Assembly (NCBI GenBank): GCA_900552795.1
Contig: USBB01000039.1
Span: 1 to 21,988, forward strand
Direction: 5' to 3'
Origin: an uncultured Eubacterium sp.
Lineage (GTDB): Bacteria; Bacillota; Clostridia; Lachnospirales; Lachnospiraceae
Length of the DNA stretch: 21,988 bases
A program made the translations under genes and the position numbers. Positions 14,930 to 21,421 of the stretch are shown here, piece by piece (the first letter of the stretch is position 1; each line of letters opens with the position of its first letter). Below the pieces are notes generated by a model. That model ran no database searches and had not been told where the DNA came from. It worked only from the letters and a program-made list of their open reading frames with translations.

Positions 14930-15490
14930 TTAAGCACTAATCTGCTTCATCACATTTGTCTTTAAAAGAGCTGTTCTTACAGTCTTACCAAGAAATGTAC
15001 CTGCAATAATCTTAACTATATCACCTGGAATAAACGGAAATACACAAAGAGCCATAGCATGCGGCAATGCAGATGATGTTAAATACATAAACCATGCTGT
15101 TCCAAATGTATATAAAACAGCTGTTCCAATAACCCACGAAAGCATTGCGGCCCACATATTATATTTAGCTTTCTTTATTATAATTCCGCCAACAAACGCC
15201 ATCAATATATATCCTGCAATGTAACCACCCGTAGGACCTGCCAGTTTGCCAAGTCCCCCTACAAATCCCGAAAACACAGGCAAACCTATTGCCCCAAGAA
15301 ATATATACAAGCAAACACTGCATGTACCCATCCAAGGTCCTAAAACATAGACCATAAAGTAAATAACCATGGTTGCCAACGTTATAGGAACAGGACCTAT
15401 CGGAACTGACATAGGTGCAAGTACACAAAGTAATGCTGTCATCATTGCAATAACACAAAGCTGGTAAATTGTAATTTTTCTTTTCTTCAT
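14930..15490 (-). CDS. bioY: Biotin ECF transporter substrate-binding component BioY
   Basis: The membrane S-component that captures biotin and works with the shared or dedicated ECF energy module. The 186 residues are nearly all hydrophobic, with about six helices. The family motifs are present: ALLCVLAPMSVPIGPVPITLAT near the N terminus, the GLPVFSGFVGGLGKLAGPTGGYIAGY block at about residues 68-93 (given in parts: GLPVFSGF, GKLAGPTGGY), and FIPGDIVKII near the C terminus. No ATPase or EcfT gene is nearby, so it probably uses a shared module. Its AGGAG site lies within the end of the upstream GNAT gene, only 2 bp away, so the two are translationally coupled. No clear BirA operator was found in the promoter region. 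Confidence 0.94.
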   Translation of the reverse strand: MKKRKITIYQLCVIAMMTALLCVLAPMSVPIGPVPITLATMVIYFMVYVLGPWMGTCSVCLYIFLGAIGLPVFSGFVGGLGKLAGPTGGYIAGYILMAFVGGIIIKKAKYNMWAAMLSWVIGTAVLYTFGTAWFMYLTSSALPHAMALCVFPFIPGDIVKIIAGTFLGKTVRTALLKTNVMKQISA

Positions 15491-15492
15491 AA

Positions 15493-15915
15493 CTAATCTC
15501 CTTTTATATATTGAATCATTCCCGGACCAAGCTGCGGTGTTGGTCTTGCCGCAAATCCATGCTTTTTATAAAACTCCTCACGCCCCTTAGCACACATAAG
15601 ACAAAGCATCATTCGGCTGGCAGGCATTGTTAAGCTTTTAACATAAGCAATAAGCCTGTCTATAAGCATTCCACCTATATGCTTTCCCTGATATTCAGGT
15701 ATGATAATCAAATCCTGAACGTAACATATGACAGCACCGTCTCCTACAATCCTTCCCATACCTATCGGCTTATCATCATCAAAAACAGTTATAATTTTAA
15801 GACTATTGTCAAGCGCCATCTGAGCCTGCTCTTCTTTAAGTTCTATCCAACCGACCTGTTTTCTTAACCATAAATACGTATCTATACTCTTAACGTCTTC
15901 CTTAAAAGTCAGCAT
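15493..15915 (-). CDS. GNAT-family N-acetyltransferase
   Basis: A 140-residue GCN5-related acetyltransferase of unknown substrate. The acetyl-CoA binding region is clear: VQDLIIIPEYQGKHIGGML carries the Q/RxxGxG-type pyrophosphate loop. The C-terminal ending EEFYKKHGFAARPT is typical of the fold. The start at 15915 (MLTFKED) is chosen because GAGG lies 9 nt upstream; the GTG and ATG further upstream sit on or too close to that site. It is the first gene of a two-gene operon with bioY, which by itself does not indicate a biotin role. Confidence 0.85.
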   Translation of the reverse strand: MLTFKEDVKSIDTYLWLRKQVGWIELKEEQAQMALDNSLKIITVFDDDKPIGMGRIVGDGAVICYVQDLIIIPEYQGKHIGGMLIDRLIAYVKSLTMPASRMMLCLMCAKGREEFYKKHGFAARPTPQLGPGMIQYIKGD

Positions 15916-15948
15916 TTTCTTCATCCTCACATATAAAATAACATGAAA

Positions 15949-15977
15949 AGTATACGCCGATTTTGTTTAAAAGACAA
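15949..15977 (-). promoter_or_regulatory. Promoter of the GNAT-bioY operon
   Basis: Minus strand TTGTCT (15972-15977), 17 bp, TATACT (15949-15954). The start is near 15942, leaving a leader of about 27 nt. Confidence 0.7.
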
Positions 15978-16014
15978 GCCTTTGATAAAATAAAGTCTTT
16001 AACATAAATAAAGC

Positions 16015-16043
16015 TTGTATAGCCATACAAATAAATATGTGAT
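16015..16043 (+). promoter_or_regulatory. Putative operator and promoter of the pectin methylesterase gene
   Basis: TTGTAT-AGCC-ATACAA (16015-16030) is a perfect 6-bp inverted repeat with a 4-bp centre. Its left arm could be the -35 for TGTGAT (16038-16043) at 17-bp spacing; the alternative -10 TAAAAT at 16043-16048 has no good -35. A dyad over the -35 is the usual layout of a repressor site, for example a sugar-acid responsive GntR or LacI protein. The regulator is not identified. Confidence 0.45.
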
Positions 16044-16090
16044 AAAATAATTGAAGTCATTTTAAAAATTTAAGTAGATTGGAGAGTCAT

Positions 16091-17029
16091 ATGATTACAG
16101 TAGCAAAAGATGATTCCGGCGATTTTTCATCTGTACAGGAAGCAATTAACAGCATACGTTCTCAATCAGAAACAATTTTTATCAAAAACGGTTTCTATAA
16201 AGAACGTGTTGAAATCACAAAAGATAATATAACCTTAATAGGAGAGTCAGCTGATAAAACTATAATAAGTAATAATTATAACGCATTTATGGATATGGAA
16301 GACGGTAGCAAACGCGGTACTTTCCGCTCATATACCTTTTTTGTTCATGCTGACAATTTCAATGCTTTTAATATCACATTCGAAAATTCAGCAGGTTTTG
16401 GCAAACAGGTTGGACAGGCCATAGCAGTTTATGCAGAAGGTGATAGGATAACTTTTAAAAACTGCCGCATGCTTGGACATCAAGACACATTATTTACCGG
16501 ACCGCTTCCATTAAAAGAAAAACAGCCCGGCGGCTTTGTCGGTCCTACTGAATTTGCACCAAGGATACCAGGCAGACAGCTTTATGAGGACTGCTATATA
16601 TGCGGAGAAGTTGATTTCATATTCGGAAGTGCAACTGCTTATTTCAAAAATTGTGAACTATATGCACTTAACAGAAATGAAAAAATAAACAGCTACTATA
16701 CCGCACCTTCCACATATGAAAATCAAAAATATGGATATGTATTTGAAAGCTGCAAATTTACCGGAAACTGTCCTGACAGAACCGTTATGTTAAGCAGACC
16801 ATGGAGAATTTATGCAAAAGCAGTATTCTTAAACTGCGAAATGTCGTCTCAAATTACGGAGGAAGGCTACAGCGACTGGAACAAAGCCGAATCTCACGAA
16901 ACAAGCTGCTATGCTGAATATAAGTGCTTTGGCGAAGGATACGTTCCTGAGAAACGCCCTTATTACATACATCAGCTTACAGATGATGAGGCTTTAGAAT
17001 ATACACAAAAAAAGGTGCTGGGATTATAA
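16091..17029 (+). CDS. Cytoplasmic pectin methylesterase (CE8)
   Basis: Carbohydrate esterase family 8 right-handed beta-helix enzyme that removes methyl groups from galacturonate residues. The 312-aa protein starts at 16091 (MITVAKDDSGDF) after GGAG. Active-site elements are complete: Gln109 in GQAIAVYAEGDR, the acid Asp132 in LGHQDTLF, the nucleophile Asp175 in GEVDFIFGSA, and Arg236/Trp238 in LSRPWRIYA. There is no signal peptide, transmembrane segment or lipobox, so it should act in the cytosol on imported methylated oligogalacturonides rather than on polymeric pectin. It is monocistronic, with a dyad operator over the promoter. Its last 6 bp overlap the convergent lipoprotein gene. Confidence 0.93.
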   Translation: MITVAKDDSGDFSSVQEAINSIRSQSETIFIKNGFYKERVEITKDNITLIGESADKTIISNNYNAFMDMEDGSKRGTFRSYTFFVHADNFNAFNITFENSAGFGKQVGQAIAVYAEGDRITFKNCRMLGHQDTLFTGPLPLKEKQPGGFVGPTEFAPRIPGRQLYEDCYICGEVDFIFGSATAYFKNCELYALNRNEKINSYYTAPSTYENQKYGYVFESCKFTGNCPDRTVMLSRPWRIYAKAVFLNCEMSSQITEEGYSDWNKAESHETSCYAEYKCFGEGYVPEKRPYYIHQLTDDEALEYTQKKVLGL

Positions 17030-17042
17030 TCCCGGCACCTTT
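17004..17042. terminator. Terminator built from the overlapping 3' ends of two genes
   Basis: AAAGGTGCTGGGAT (17011-17024), loop TATA, ATCCCGGCACCTTT (17029-17042) form a 14-bp stem with one G-U type pair. The hairpin includes both stop codons. On the minus strand it is followed by a run of seven T (within the Lys-Lys codons of the esterase), so it is a strong terminator for the lipoprotein operon. On the plus strand the T tract is weaker. Confidence 0.85.
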
Positions 17043-17749
17043 CCTAATGCTTTACCGTTTGAATACACTGAAAGACTTAAGCCTGATTCTGCATCCAAAT
17101 CTTTAGGAACCTGAAATACAACTACTGCATCATAGGTTTGTCCAGCTTCAATTGCTGCATCCTTAAGTATTATCAAATCATTTTTAAGAATAGTGGCTGA
17201 CTGAGAAATACTTTTTCCTCCCACATCAAGCTTTAATGTAACGCCCTTTGAATATGTATTGGCTGTAAGAGTGTCTGATGTATTATTTGAAATCTTAAAA
17301 TTAAATACATAAAGCTCATATCCCTCATTTGCCTTTACGCCAAGTGCAAATTCATCCTCAGGATACACACTGCCTGTTGTATAACTGTCATAGCTTATAC
17401 TTGCACCGCCAAGTCCTAACGCATCTGCCATATTTTCCATAACATCACCGTCCGCTGCCGCAGCTGTTGGCAAAATATCCGAACTGTTATTTCCTGAAGC
17501 ATCATCTGTAGTACCGCTCTGCTGCTGTCCGTTCTGTACGGGCTTTGTCGGAGATACCACAGATGTATTCACATCCTGTCCAAGCTTATGATAGTTCCAT
17601 TTATTATCATGAGAATATTTAAGAAGTTCTCCCGCAATATACTCTGCCACCAAATCACTTTGTTCTTCACTTAACCTGACATTTTTTGAACAGCCTGCCA
17701 ATGAAAATACGCAAACTAAAATCAAAATCAAAGCAGCTATTTTTTTCAT
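17024..17749 (-). CDS. Lipoprotein with a C-terminal Ig-like (DUF4352-type) domain
   Basis: A 241-aa secreted lipoprotein of unknown function. Signal peptide residues about 1-20 end in the lipobox LAGC, with lipid-modified Cys20. After a short helical part (SEEQSDLVAEYIAGELLKYS) comes a low-complexity linker rich in Thr, Ser, Gln and Asn, typical of a wall-spanning spacer. The C-terminal part (from about residue 120: YELYVFNFKISNNTSDTL onward) has alternating beta strands resembling DUF4352 telokin-like domains. The start at 17749 has GGAGG at 5-nt spacing; the MEAD lead is rejected. It is the last gene of the response regulator - kinase operon, 45 bp after the kinase, so it may be a partner or target of that system. 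Confidence 0.85.
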   Translation of the reverse strand: MKKIAALILILVCVFSLAGCSKNVRLSEEQSDLVAEYIAGELLKYSHDNKWNYHKLGQDVNTSVVSPTKPVQNGQQQSGTTDDASGNNSSDILPTAAAADGDVMENMADALGLGGASISYDSYTTGSVYPEDEFALGVKANEGYELYVFNFKISNNTSDTLTANTYSKGVTLKLDVGGKSISQSATILKNDLIILKDAAIEAGQTYDAVVVFQVPKDLDAESGLSLSVYSNGKALGKVPGL

Positions 17750-17794
17750 ATCCGCCTCCAAAATTTTACTTTAATAACCTATAACATTACTTTA

Positions 17795-19369
17795 TCATAC
17801 CTTTGCGTCAAGGTCAAACCAGAACTCAACTCCACCATCAACATTTTTTACTCCGCACTCTTTACCATATGAATCCATTATAGCTTTTACAATGGAAAGA
17901 CCTATTCCGTTGCCGCCATATTCTCTCGTTCTTGCTTTATCCACCTTATAGAACTTAATCCATATATTATCTATATCTTCCTTTGGAATATGCTTTCCGC
18001 TATTGTATACAGAAACTCTTACAATATCGTTTAAAGTTTCGGCCTTTACAATTATTTTTAAATCATATTCACAATGATTAATTGCGTTTGTAATATAATT
18101 TGTTACAACCTCTTCTATCTTATACTCATCGCCCCATACATCCATAACATCATTTTCAGGCTTAAATTCCATAGTTATGTTCTTTTGTGACGCGCGCAAT
18201 TCATTTGCAGCCATAATTGACCTTATAAGCTCTACAACATCAAACCGCTCCATTACGAGTTCTTCATTACCAAATTCAATCTGATTTAGCGTAAGGAGCT
18301 TTTTTACCATTGTATTCATTTTTAAAGCTTCATCTATTATAACATCACAATAAAATTCAGTGCTTTCCACATCCTCAGTCACACCTTCTTTAAGCCCTTC
18401 TGCATATCCTTGTATCAATGCAATTGGCGTTTTTAATTCATGTGACACATTTGACAAAAAATCCGAGCGCATCTGTTCAAGCTTCTCTTTTTTATCTATG
18501 TCCCTCTGCAGTTCAAGATTTGCTATTTTTAACTGTGAAATATTTTCTTCAAGTTTTTGGGACATGTTATTCATACTGACTCCGAGCACTCCTATCTCAC
18601 TCTTGTCATTGCCCTCGTATTTCACATCAAAATCCATATTAGCCATTCTTTCGGCAATATCGGAAAGCTGCTTGATAGGCTTTGTAAAATATCTTGAAAA
18701 TGAATATGCCGCAATAATACCTATCGCCAGCACACCAAATCCTATATATGTTATAAATTTATTTGATATTGCAACATTGTCACGGATGCCTTGAACCCCC
18801 ATCCGCATCATTACAAAAGAACCATTGCCAAGTGCCCCCCACATCTCGTAATAATCACCGCCAAGTCTTTCGTCATAAACTTTTTGAAGCATATATTTAT
18901 CATTTTCTTCAAGAATATCGCGTTCCTCTTCAAAACCTCCTATACTGATATTAATAGAGCCGCCATCTTTATCATGTTTGCCTTCACCGGAATCCTGCTC
19001 CTGAATTATTTTATCAAAAATATCTTTATTAAACATACTCATTGCGAGTCTGTCTACCATTTCATTTACCCTGCTAATATTTGAATAAGATACTGTCCAG
19101 TCACTGTTTACCACTACTACAGAAATACTTTCACTGCTCAACATTTGATCTATCTCATTTTTCATTTCGCTATCAGCAATATTACCATTGCTGTATGAAA
19201 CCATTGTCTTGTCTATCTGATTATAAACATTAAGCATTGCATTTTTTTTGTCATTAAAATAAAAGCTTTCCGCAAGCGTATTATTTGCAACAAGTAATAT
19301 AACCATCAATGCCGCAATAGCAACAGTCAGAAGCAATGTTATCTTAAAACGAATAGAATGTCTTCCCAT
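17795..19369 (-). CDS. Sensor histidine kinase (HAMP, HisKA, HATPase)
   Basis: A 524-residue membrane sensor kinase. The first membrane helix is about 8-29, followed by a large extracytoplasmic sensor (30-203) containing a Gly/Asp/Lys-rich stretch (EQDSGEGKHDKDGG at 124-137). The second helix is about 205-225. A HAMP linker follows at about 226-278, then the HisKA dimerisation helix with the phosphoacceptor His310 in NVSHELKTP. The ATPase domain has the N box NYITNAINH and the G box GNGIGLSIVK. The sensor domain was not recognised. It starts 3 bp after the response regulator stop codon, with its GAGG site inside that gene, so the pair is translationally coupled. Confidence 0.95.
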   Translation of the reverse strand: MGRHSIRFKITLLLTVAIAALMVILLVANNTLAESFYFNDKKNAMLNVYNQIDKTMVSYSNGNIADSEMKNEIDQMLSSESISVVVVNSDWTVSYSNISRVNEMVDRLAMSMFNKDIFDKIIQEQDSGEGKHDKDGGSINISIGGFEEERDILEENDKYMLQKVYDERLGGDYYEMWGALGNGSFVMMRMGVQGIRDNVAISNKFITYIGFGVLAIGIIAAYSFSRYFTKPIKQLSDIAERMANMDFDVKYEGNDKSEIGVLGVSMNNMSQKLEENISQLKIANLELQRDIDKKEKLEQMRSDFLSNVSHELKTPIALIQGYAEGLKEGVTEDVESTEFYCDVIIDEALKMNTMVKKLLTLNQIEFGNEELVMERFDVVELIRSIMAANELRASQKNITMEFKPENDVMDVWGDEYKIEEVVTNYITNAINHCEYDLKIIVKAETLNDIVRVSVYNSGKHIPKEDIDNIWIKFYKVDKARTREYGGNGIGLSIVKAIMDSYGKECGVKNVDGGVEFWFDLDAKV

Positions 19370-19372
19370 TTA

Positions 19373-20044
19373 TTATACCTCAAACTTATAGCCCATTCCC
19401 CAAATAGTCTTAATGTAATCACCTTTATCGCCCATCTTTTTTCTAAGCTTCTTAACGTGCGTATCTATCGTTCTTGCATCACCGAAATAATCATAATTCC
19501 ACACATTATTAAGAATCTTTTCACGCGACAATGCAAGCCCTTTATTTTCAATAAAATAAGATAATAATTCAAATTCCTTATAGCTTAAATCTATCTCTTC
19601 TCCGTCAACCTTAACAATATGAGCTGCTTTATCTATAAGTATGCCACCTATCTCAACTGTTTCGCTTCCTACCGCATAACTTCTTCTGATAAGTGCATCA
19701 ACTCTGGCAGTCAGTATTTTAGGGCTGAAAGGCTTCGATATATATTCATCGGCACCGCATGAAAATCCCTGCAGCTCGTCTTTTTCTTCTCCCTTTGCAG
19801 TAAGCATAATAATCGGCACATTTGAATCCTTTCTTATCTGCCTGCAAACTTCCCAACCGTCCATTTTAGGCATCATAACATCAAGAATAATCAATGAAAT
19901 ATCCTTATCTTCATAAAAAATATCAATAGCCTCCTCACCGTCAGCCGCCTCTATAACCTCATAATTACTTCTTGATAAAAAATCATGCACAAGCTTTCTC
20001 ATTCTGCTTTCATCATCAACCACCAAAATCTTAATTTTATCCAT
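19373..20044 (-). CDS. OmpR/PhoB-family response regulator
   Basis: A 223-aa two-component regulator. The receiver domain (about 1-120) has the acidic pair Asp10/Asp11 in VVDDE, the phosphoacceptor Asp55 in LIILDVMMPKMDGW, the conserved Thr/Ala in MLTAKG and the Lys in YISKPF. The C-terminal winged-helix DNA-binding domain shows YKEFELLSYFIENKG, SREKILNNVW and RTIDTHVKKLRKKM. The start at 20044 (MDKIKILVV) is used; the MEII lead is the GGAG ribosome binding site contributed by the end of repeat copy D. It is the first gene of a three-gene operon with the kinase and a lipoprotein. Its signal and regulon cannot be told from the sequence. Confidence 0.95.
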   Translation of the reverse strand: MDKIKILVVDDESRMRKLVHDFLSRSNYEVIEAADGEEAIDIFYEDKDISLIILDVMMPKMDGWEVCRQIRKDSNVPIIMLTAKGEEKDELQGFSCGADEYISKPFSPKILTARVDALIRRSYAVGSETVEIGGILIDKAAHIVKVDGEEIDLSYKEFELLSYFIENKGLALSREKILNNVWNYDYFGDARTIDTHVKKLRKKMGDKGDYIKTIWGMGYKFEV

Positions 20045-20130
20045 AATAATCTCCATTCCCGAGCAACTTTGTTGCGAAGATGCGCAGAGAAATTCGCATA
20101 GGCGATTTCTCTGTTGCCATGCAAACTATT
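20045..20130 (-). repeat. Structured leader repeat, copy D (5'-truncated), before the response regulator
   Basis: The minus strand keeps the last part of hairpin 2 (GCAAATAG, lacking its first arm and loop) and the TGGCA spacer. It also keeps the central hairpin (20085-20097 with 20102-20113), the GCAAC-AAA-GTTGC hairpin and TTGCTCGGG before AATGGAGATT. A closing pair of the central hairpin is C-G here and A-U in copy C2. Hairpin 1 and the 9-nt loop are missing, so the loop-tail pairing cannot form. Confidence 0.7.
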
Positions 20131-20140
20131 TGCTTTAACT

Positions 20141-20168
20141 ATTTTATTTACCAGTATAATACACTCAA
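20141..20168 (-). promoter_or_regulatory. Possible promoter of the response regulator operon
   Basis: Minus strand TTGAGT (20163-20168), a 16-bp spacer and TAAAAT (20141-20146), placing the start near 20135, just upstream of repeat copy D. TATACT or TATTAT further upstream are alternatives with worse -35 boxes. Confidence 0.35.
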
Positions 20169-20196
20169 CTTATGTTTAAAATGTGAAACACACTCA

Positions 20197-20772
20197 CTAT
20201 TTCTTATAAAGTTCTTCTTCTCTTTCTTTTATGGATTCTTCCTGTGATTCAAGCTCTTCCTGCCATGTGGAATATTTATTTTGGAGCTTATTTTCATAAT
20301 CTATTATATTAGGATTTTTGGAAGTCAGCGTTATGATTATCATAAAAGCTATAACAGCCACAAGCACAACATTTACTATAATAGCCTTTATGAACATATC
20401 ATTATATTTCTTTTTTTCTTTTTTTAACTTATTTATAACACTCTTATTTCTTGTTATTTCGCGTCGTCCCTTTAGAAGCTCCTGCAATTCATAGTCAACT
20501 GAAATCGGCTGTATTTTATCATTAGGTATCTCATCCGAAACATAAAGAAAATCCTGAAGCTTTTTAAGATATCCTATCCCTACTATCGTTTTAAACAATT
20601 CCTTTTCCAAAAGCTTATTATATAAAAGATATACCTGCTTAGGATCTTTTAAATCAGTTTTCATAGAAACATATTTTATTGCATTAAGCTCATTTTGGGC
20701 CTCCAAAGCAGTTTCCTTTGTTCTGAAATAATATCCGTCCACAACATAATCCGAAAACTCTTCCTCTCTCAT
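20197..20772 (-). CDS. Single-pass membrane protein of unknown function with coiled-coil tail
   Basis: A 191-residue protein I do not recognise. The start at 20772 (MREEEFSDYV) follows GGAGG at good spacing; the upstream in-frame extension runs through a gene relic and is rejected. The N-terminal part (1-105) is soluble and helical, with DGYYFRTKETALEAQNELN. A basic stretch (105-123, RNKSVINKLKKEKKK) precedes one membrane helix (about 128-150). The last 35 residues are strongly charged and likely coiled coil (WQEELESQEESIKEREEEL). The positive-inside rule suggests the N terminus is cytoplasmic and the tail outside. No terminator beyond a weak GTGA/TCAC stem was seen after it. Confidence 0.72.
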   Translation of the reverse strand: MREEEFSDYVVDGYYFRTKETALEAQNELNAIKYVSMKTDLKDPKQVYLLYNKLLEKELFKTIVGIGYLKKLQDFLYVSDEIPNDKIQPISVDYELQELLKGRREITRNKSVINKLKKEKKKYNDMFIKAIIVNVVLVAVIAFMIIITLTSKNPNIIDYENKLQNKYSTWQEELESQEESIKEREEELYKK

Positions 20773-20797
20773 ATGTATACCTCCCTGTATAATAAAA

Positions 20798-20902
20798 CTG
20801 TTCCGGTAAATGTGTAACATAACCGATTGGCAACTTATTTTCTGTTGCTTCAATAACTGCTCTTGCTCCGTTTTCTCCAAAGGCACCGCACAGTTCTATG
20901 CA
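20798..20902 (-). pseudogene. Relic of a DUF6506-like gene (3' fragment)
   Basis: The minus strand between two genes, in a frame with no start codon, reads CIELCGAFGENGARAVIEAT followed by ENKLPIGYVTHLPEQ. It has the codon texture of a real protein and closely resembles the C terminus of small DUF6506-family proteins as I remember them (IELCGxFG, then PxGYVT). The upstream half is missing, replaced by the end of the small membrane protein gene in another frame. After HLPEQ the likeness ends. It looks like what remains of a deleted gene. Family assignment is from memory and needs a search. Confidence 0.5.
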
Positions 20903-20912
20903 ACATATTCTG

Positions 20913-21236
20913 TTATGAATAAGTTTTTAAAATCTTTTTATATTTTCTCCATACAACATAAATCCCCAATGAACAGTCAAAAACAATCATAATACATCCA
21001 ATTACCGGTATAACAAGCCCAGTTATTCCTGTAATTAAAAATGCTATCGCACATCTTTTATATAATAAAGCCATTTCTTTATTATATTCATGTATATTCT
21101 TCACTTTTGATTTTAACGTTGTATCTCCTGACCAAAAATTGACTGGCTCTTCACTGTCCTTATCGTACTTAGAAATAATTAAAAAAGGAACTGCGCACAT
21201 CAGACAACTAACAAAACATATTACTCTTCCAACCAT
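20913..21236 (-). CDS. Small membrane protein of unknown function
   Basis: A 107-residue protein with a hydrophobic N-terminal helix (about 3-21, VICFVSCLMCAVPFLII). A polar middle segment (DKDSEEPVNFWSGDTT, then helical KSKVKNIHEYNKEMALLYKR) follows. Two close hydrophobic segments (about 62-96) and a basic C terminus complete it. The layout of a hydrophobic start, an NFWSGD-like motif and a late hairpin is seen in uncharacterised Clostridia membrane proteins, but no function is known to me. The start at 21236 has AAGGAAG upstream and a good promoter at 21294-21322. Confidence 0.72.
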   Translation of the reverse strand: MVGRVICFVSCLMCAVPFLIISKYDKDSEEPVNFWSGDTTLKSKVKNIHEYNKEMALLYKRCAIAFLITGITGLVIPVIGCIMIVFDCSLGIYVVWRKYKKILKTYS

Positions 21237-21293
21237 AATAACTTCCTTTCCGAGAAACTTTTCTGCTGGATATTTTCTTCAATCTTTGCAATT

Positions 21294-21322
21294 ATTCTAC
21301 CACAAGCAATTTTCTTTTTCAA
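21294..21322 (-). promoter_or_regulatory. Promoter of the small membrane protein gene
   Basis: Minus strand TTGAAA (21317-21322), 17 bp, TAGAAT (21294-21299). The start is near 21287, with a leader of about 50 nt. Confidence 0.68.
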
Positions 21323-21356
21323 TTTTTGATATATCCTAACACACAATCTATTACAT

Positions 21357-21398
21357 AAAAAAGCCTGCGCAACTTTATTCAAATTACAACAGACTTTC
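21357..21398 (-). terminator. Terminator of the coiled-coil repeat gene
   Basis: Minus strand AAAGTCTG pairs with CAGGCTTT (one G-U pair) across a loop of about 20 nt, followed by a run of T (21357-21362). It lies 24 bp after the stop codon. Confidence 0.65.
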
Positions 21399-21421
21399 AA
21401 ACTTTAAACCACACAGAAATA

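Noticed and set aside
15931..16090. A BirA operator controlling bioY
   Set aside because: No convincing long dyad of the BirA type was found in the promoter region; the only clear dyad is nearer the esterase promoter and has a different spacing.
20165..20196. A terminator after the 191-residue membrane protein
   Set aside because: The only stem is GTGA/TCAC of four pairs with a short T run, too weak to call.
20773..20886. Longer N terminus for the 191-residue membrane protein
   Set aside because: The extension is an out-of-frame reading of the DUF6506-like relic, while GGAGG directly precedes the ATG at 20772.
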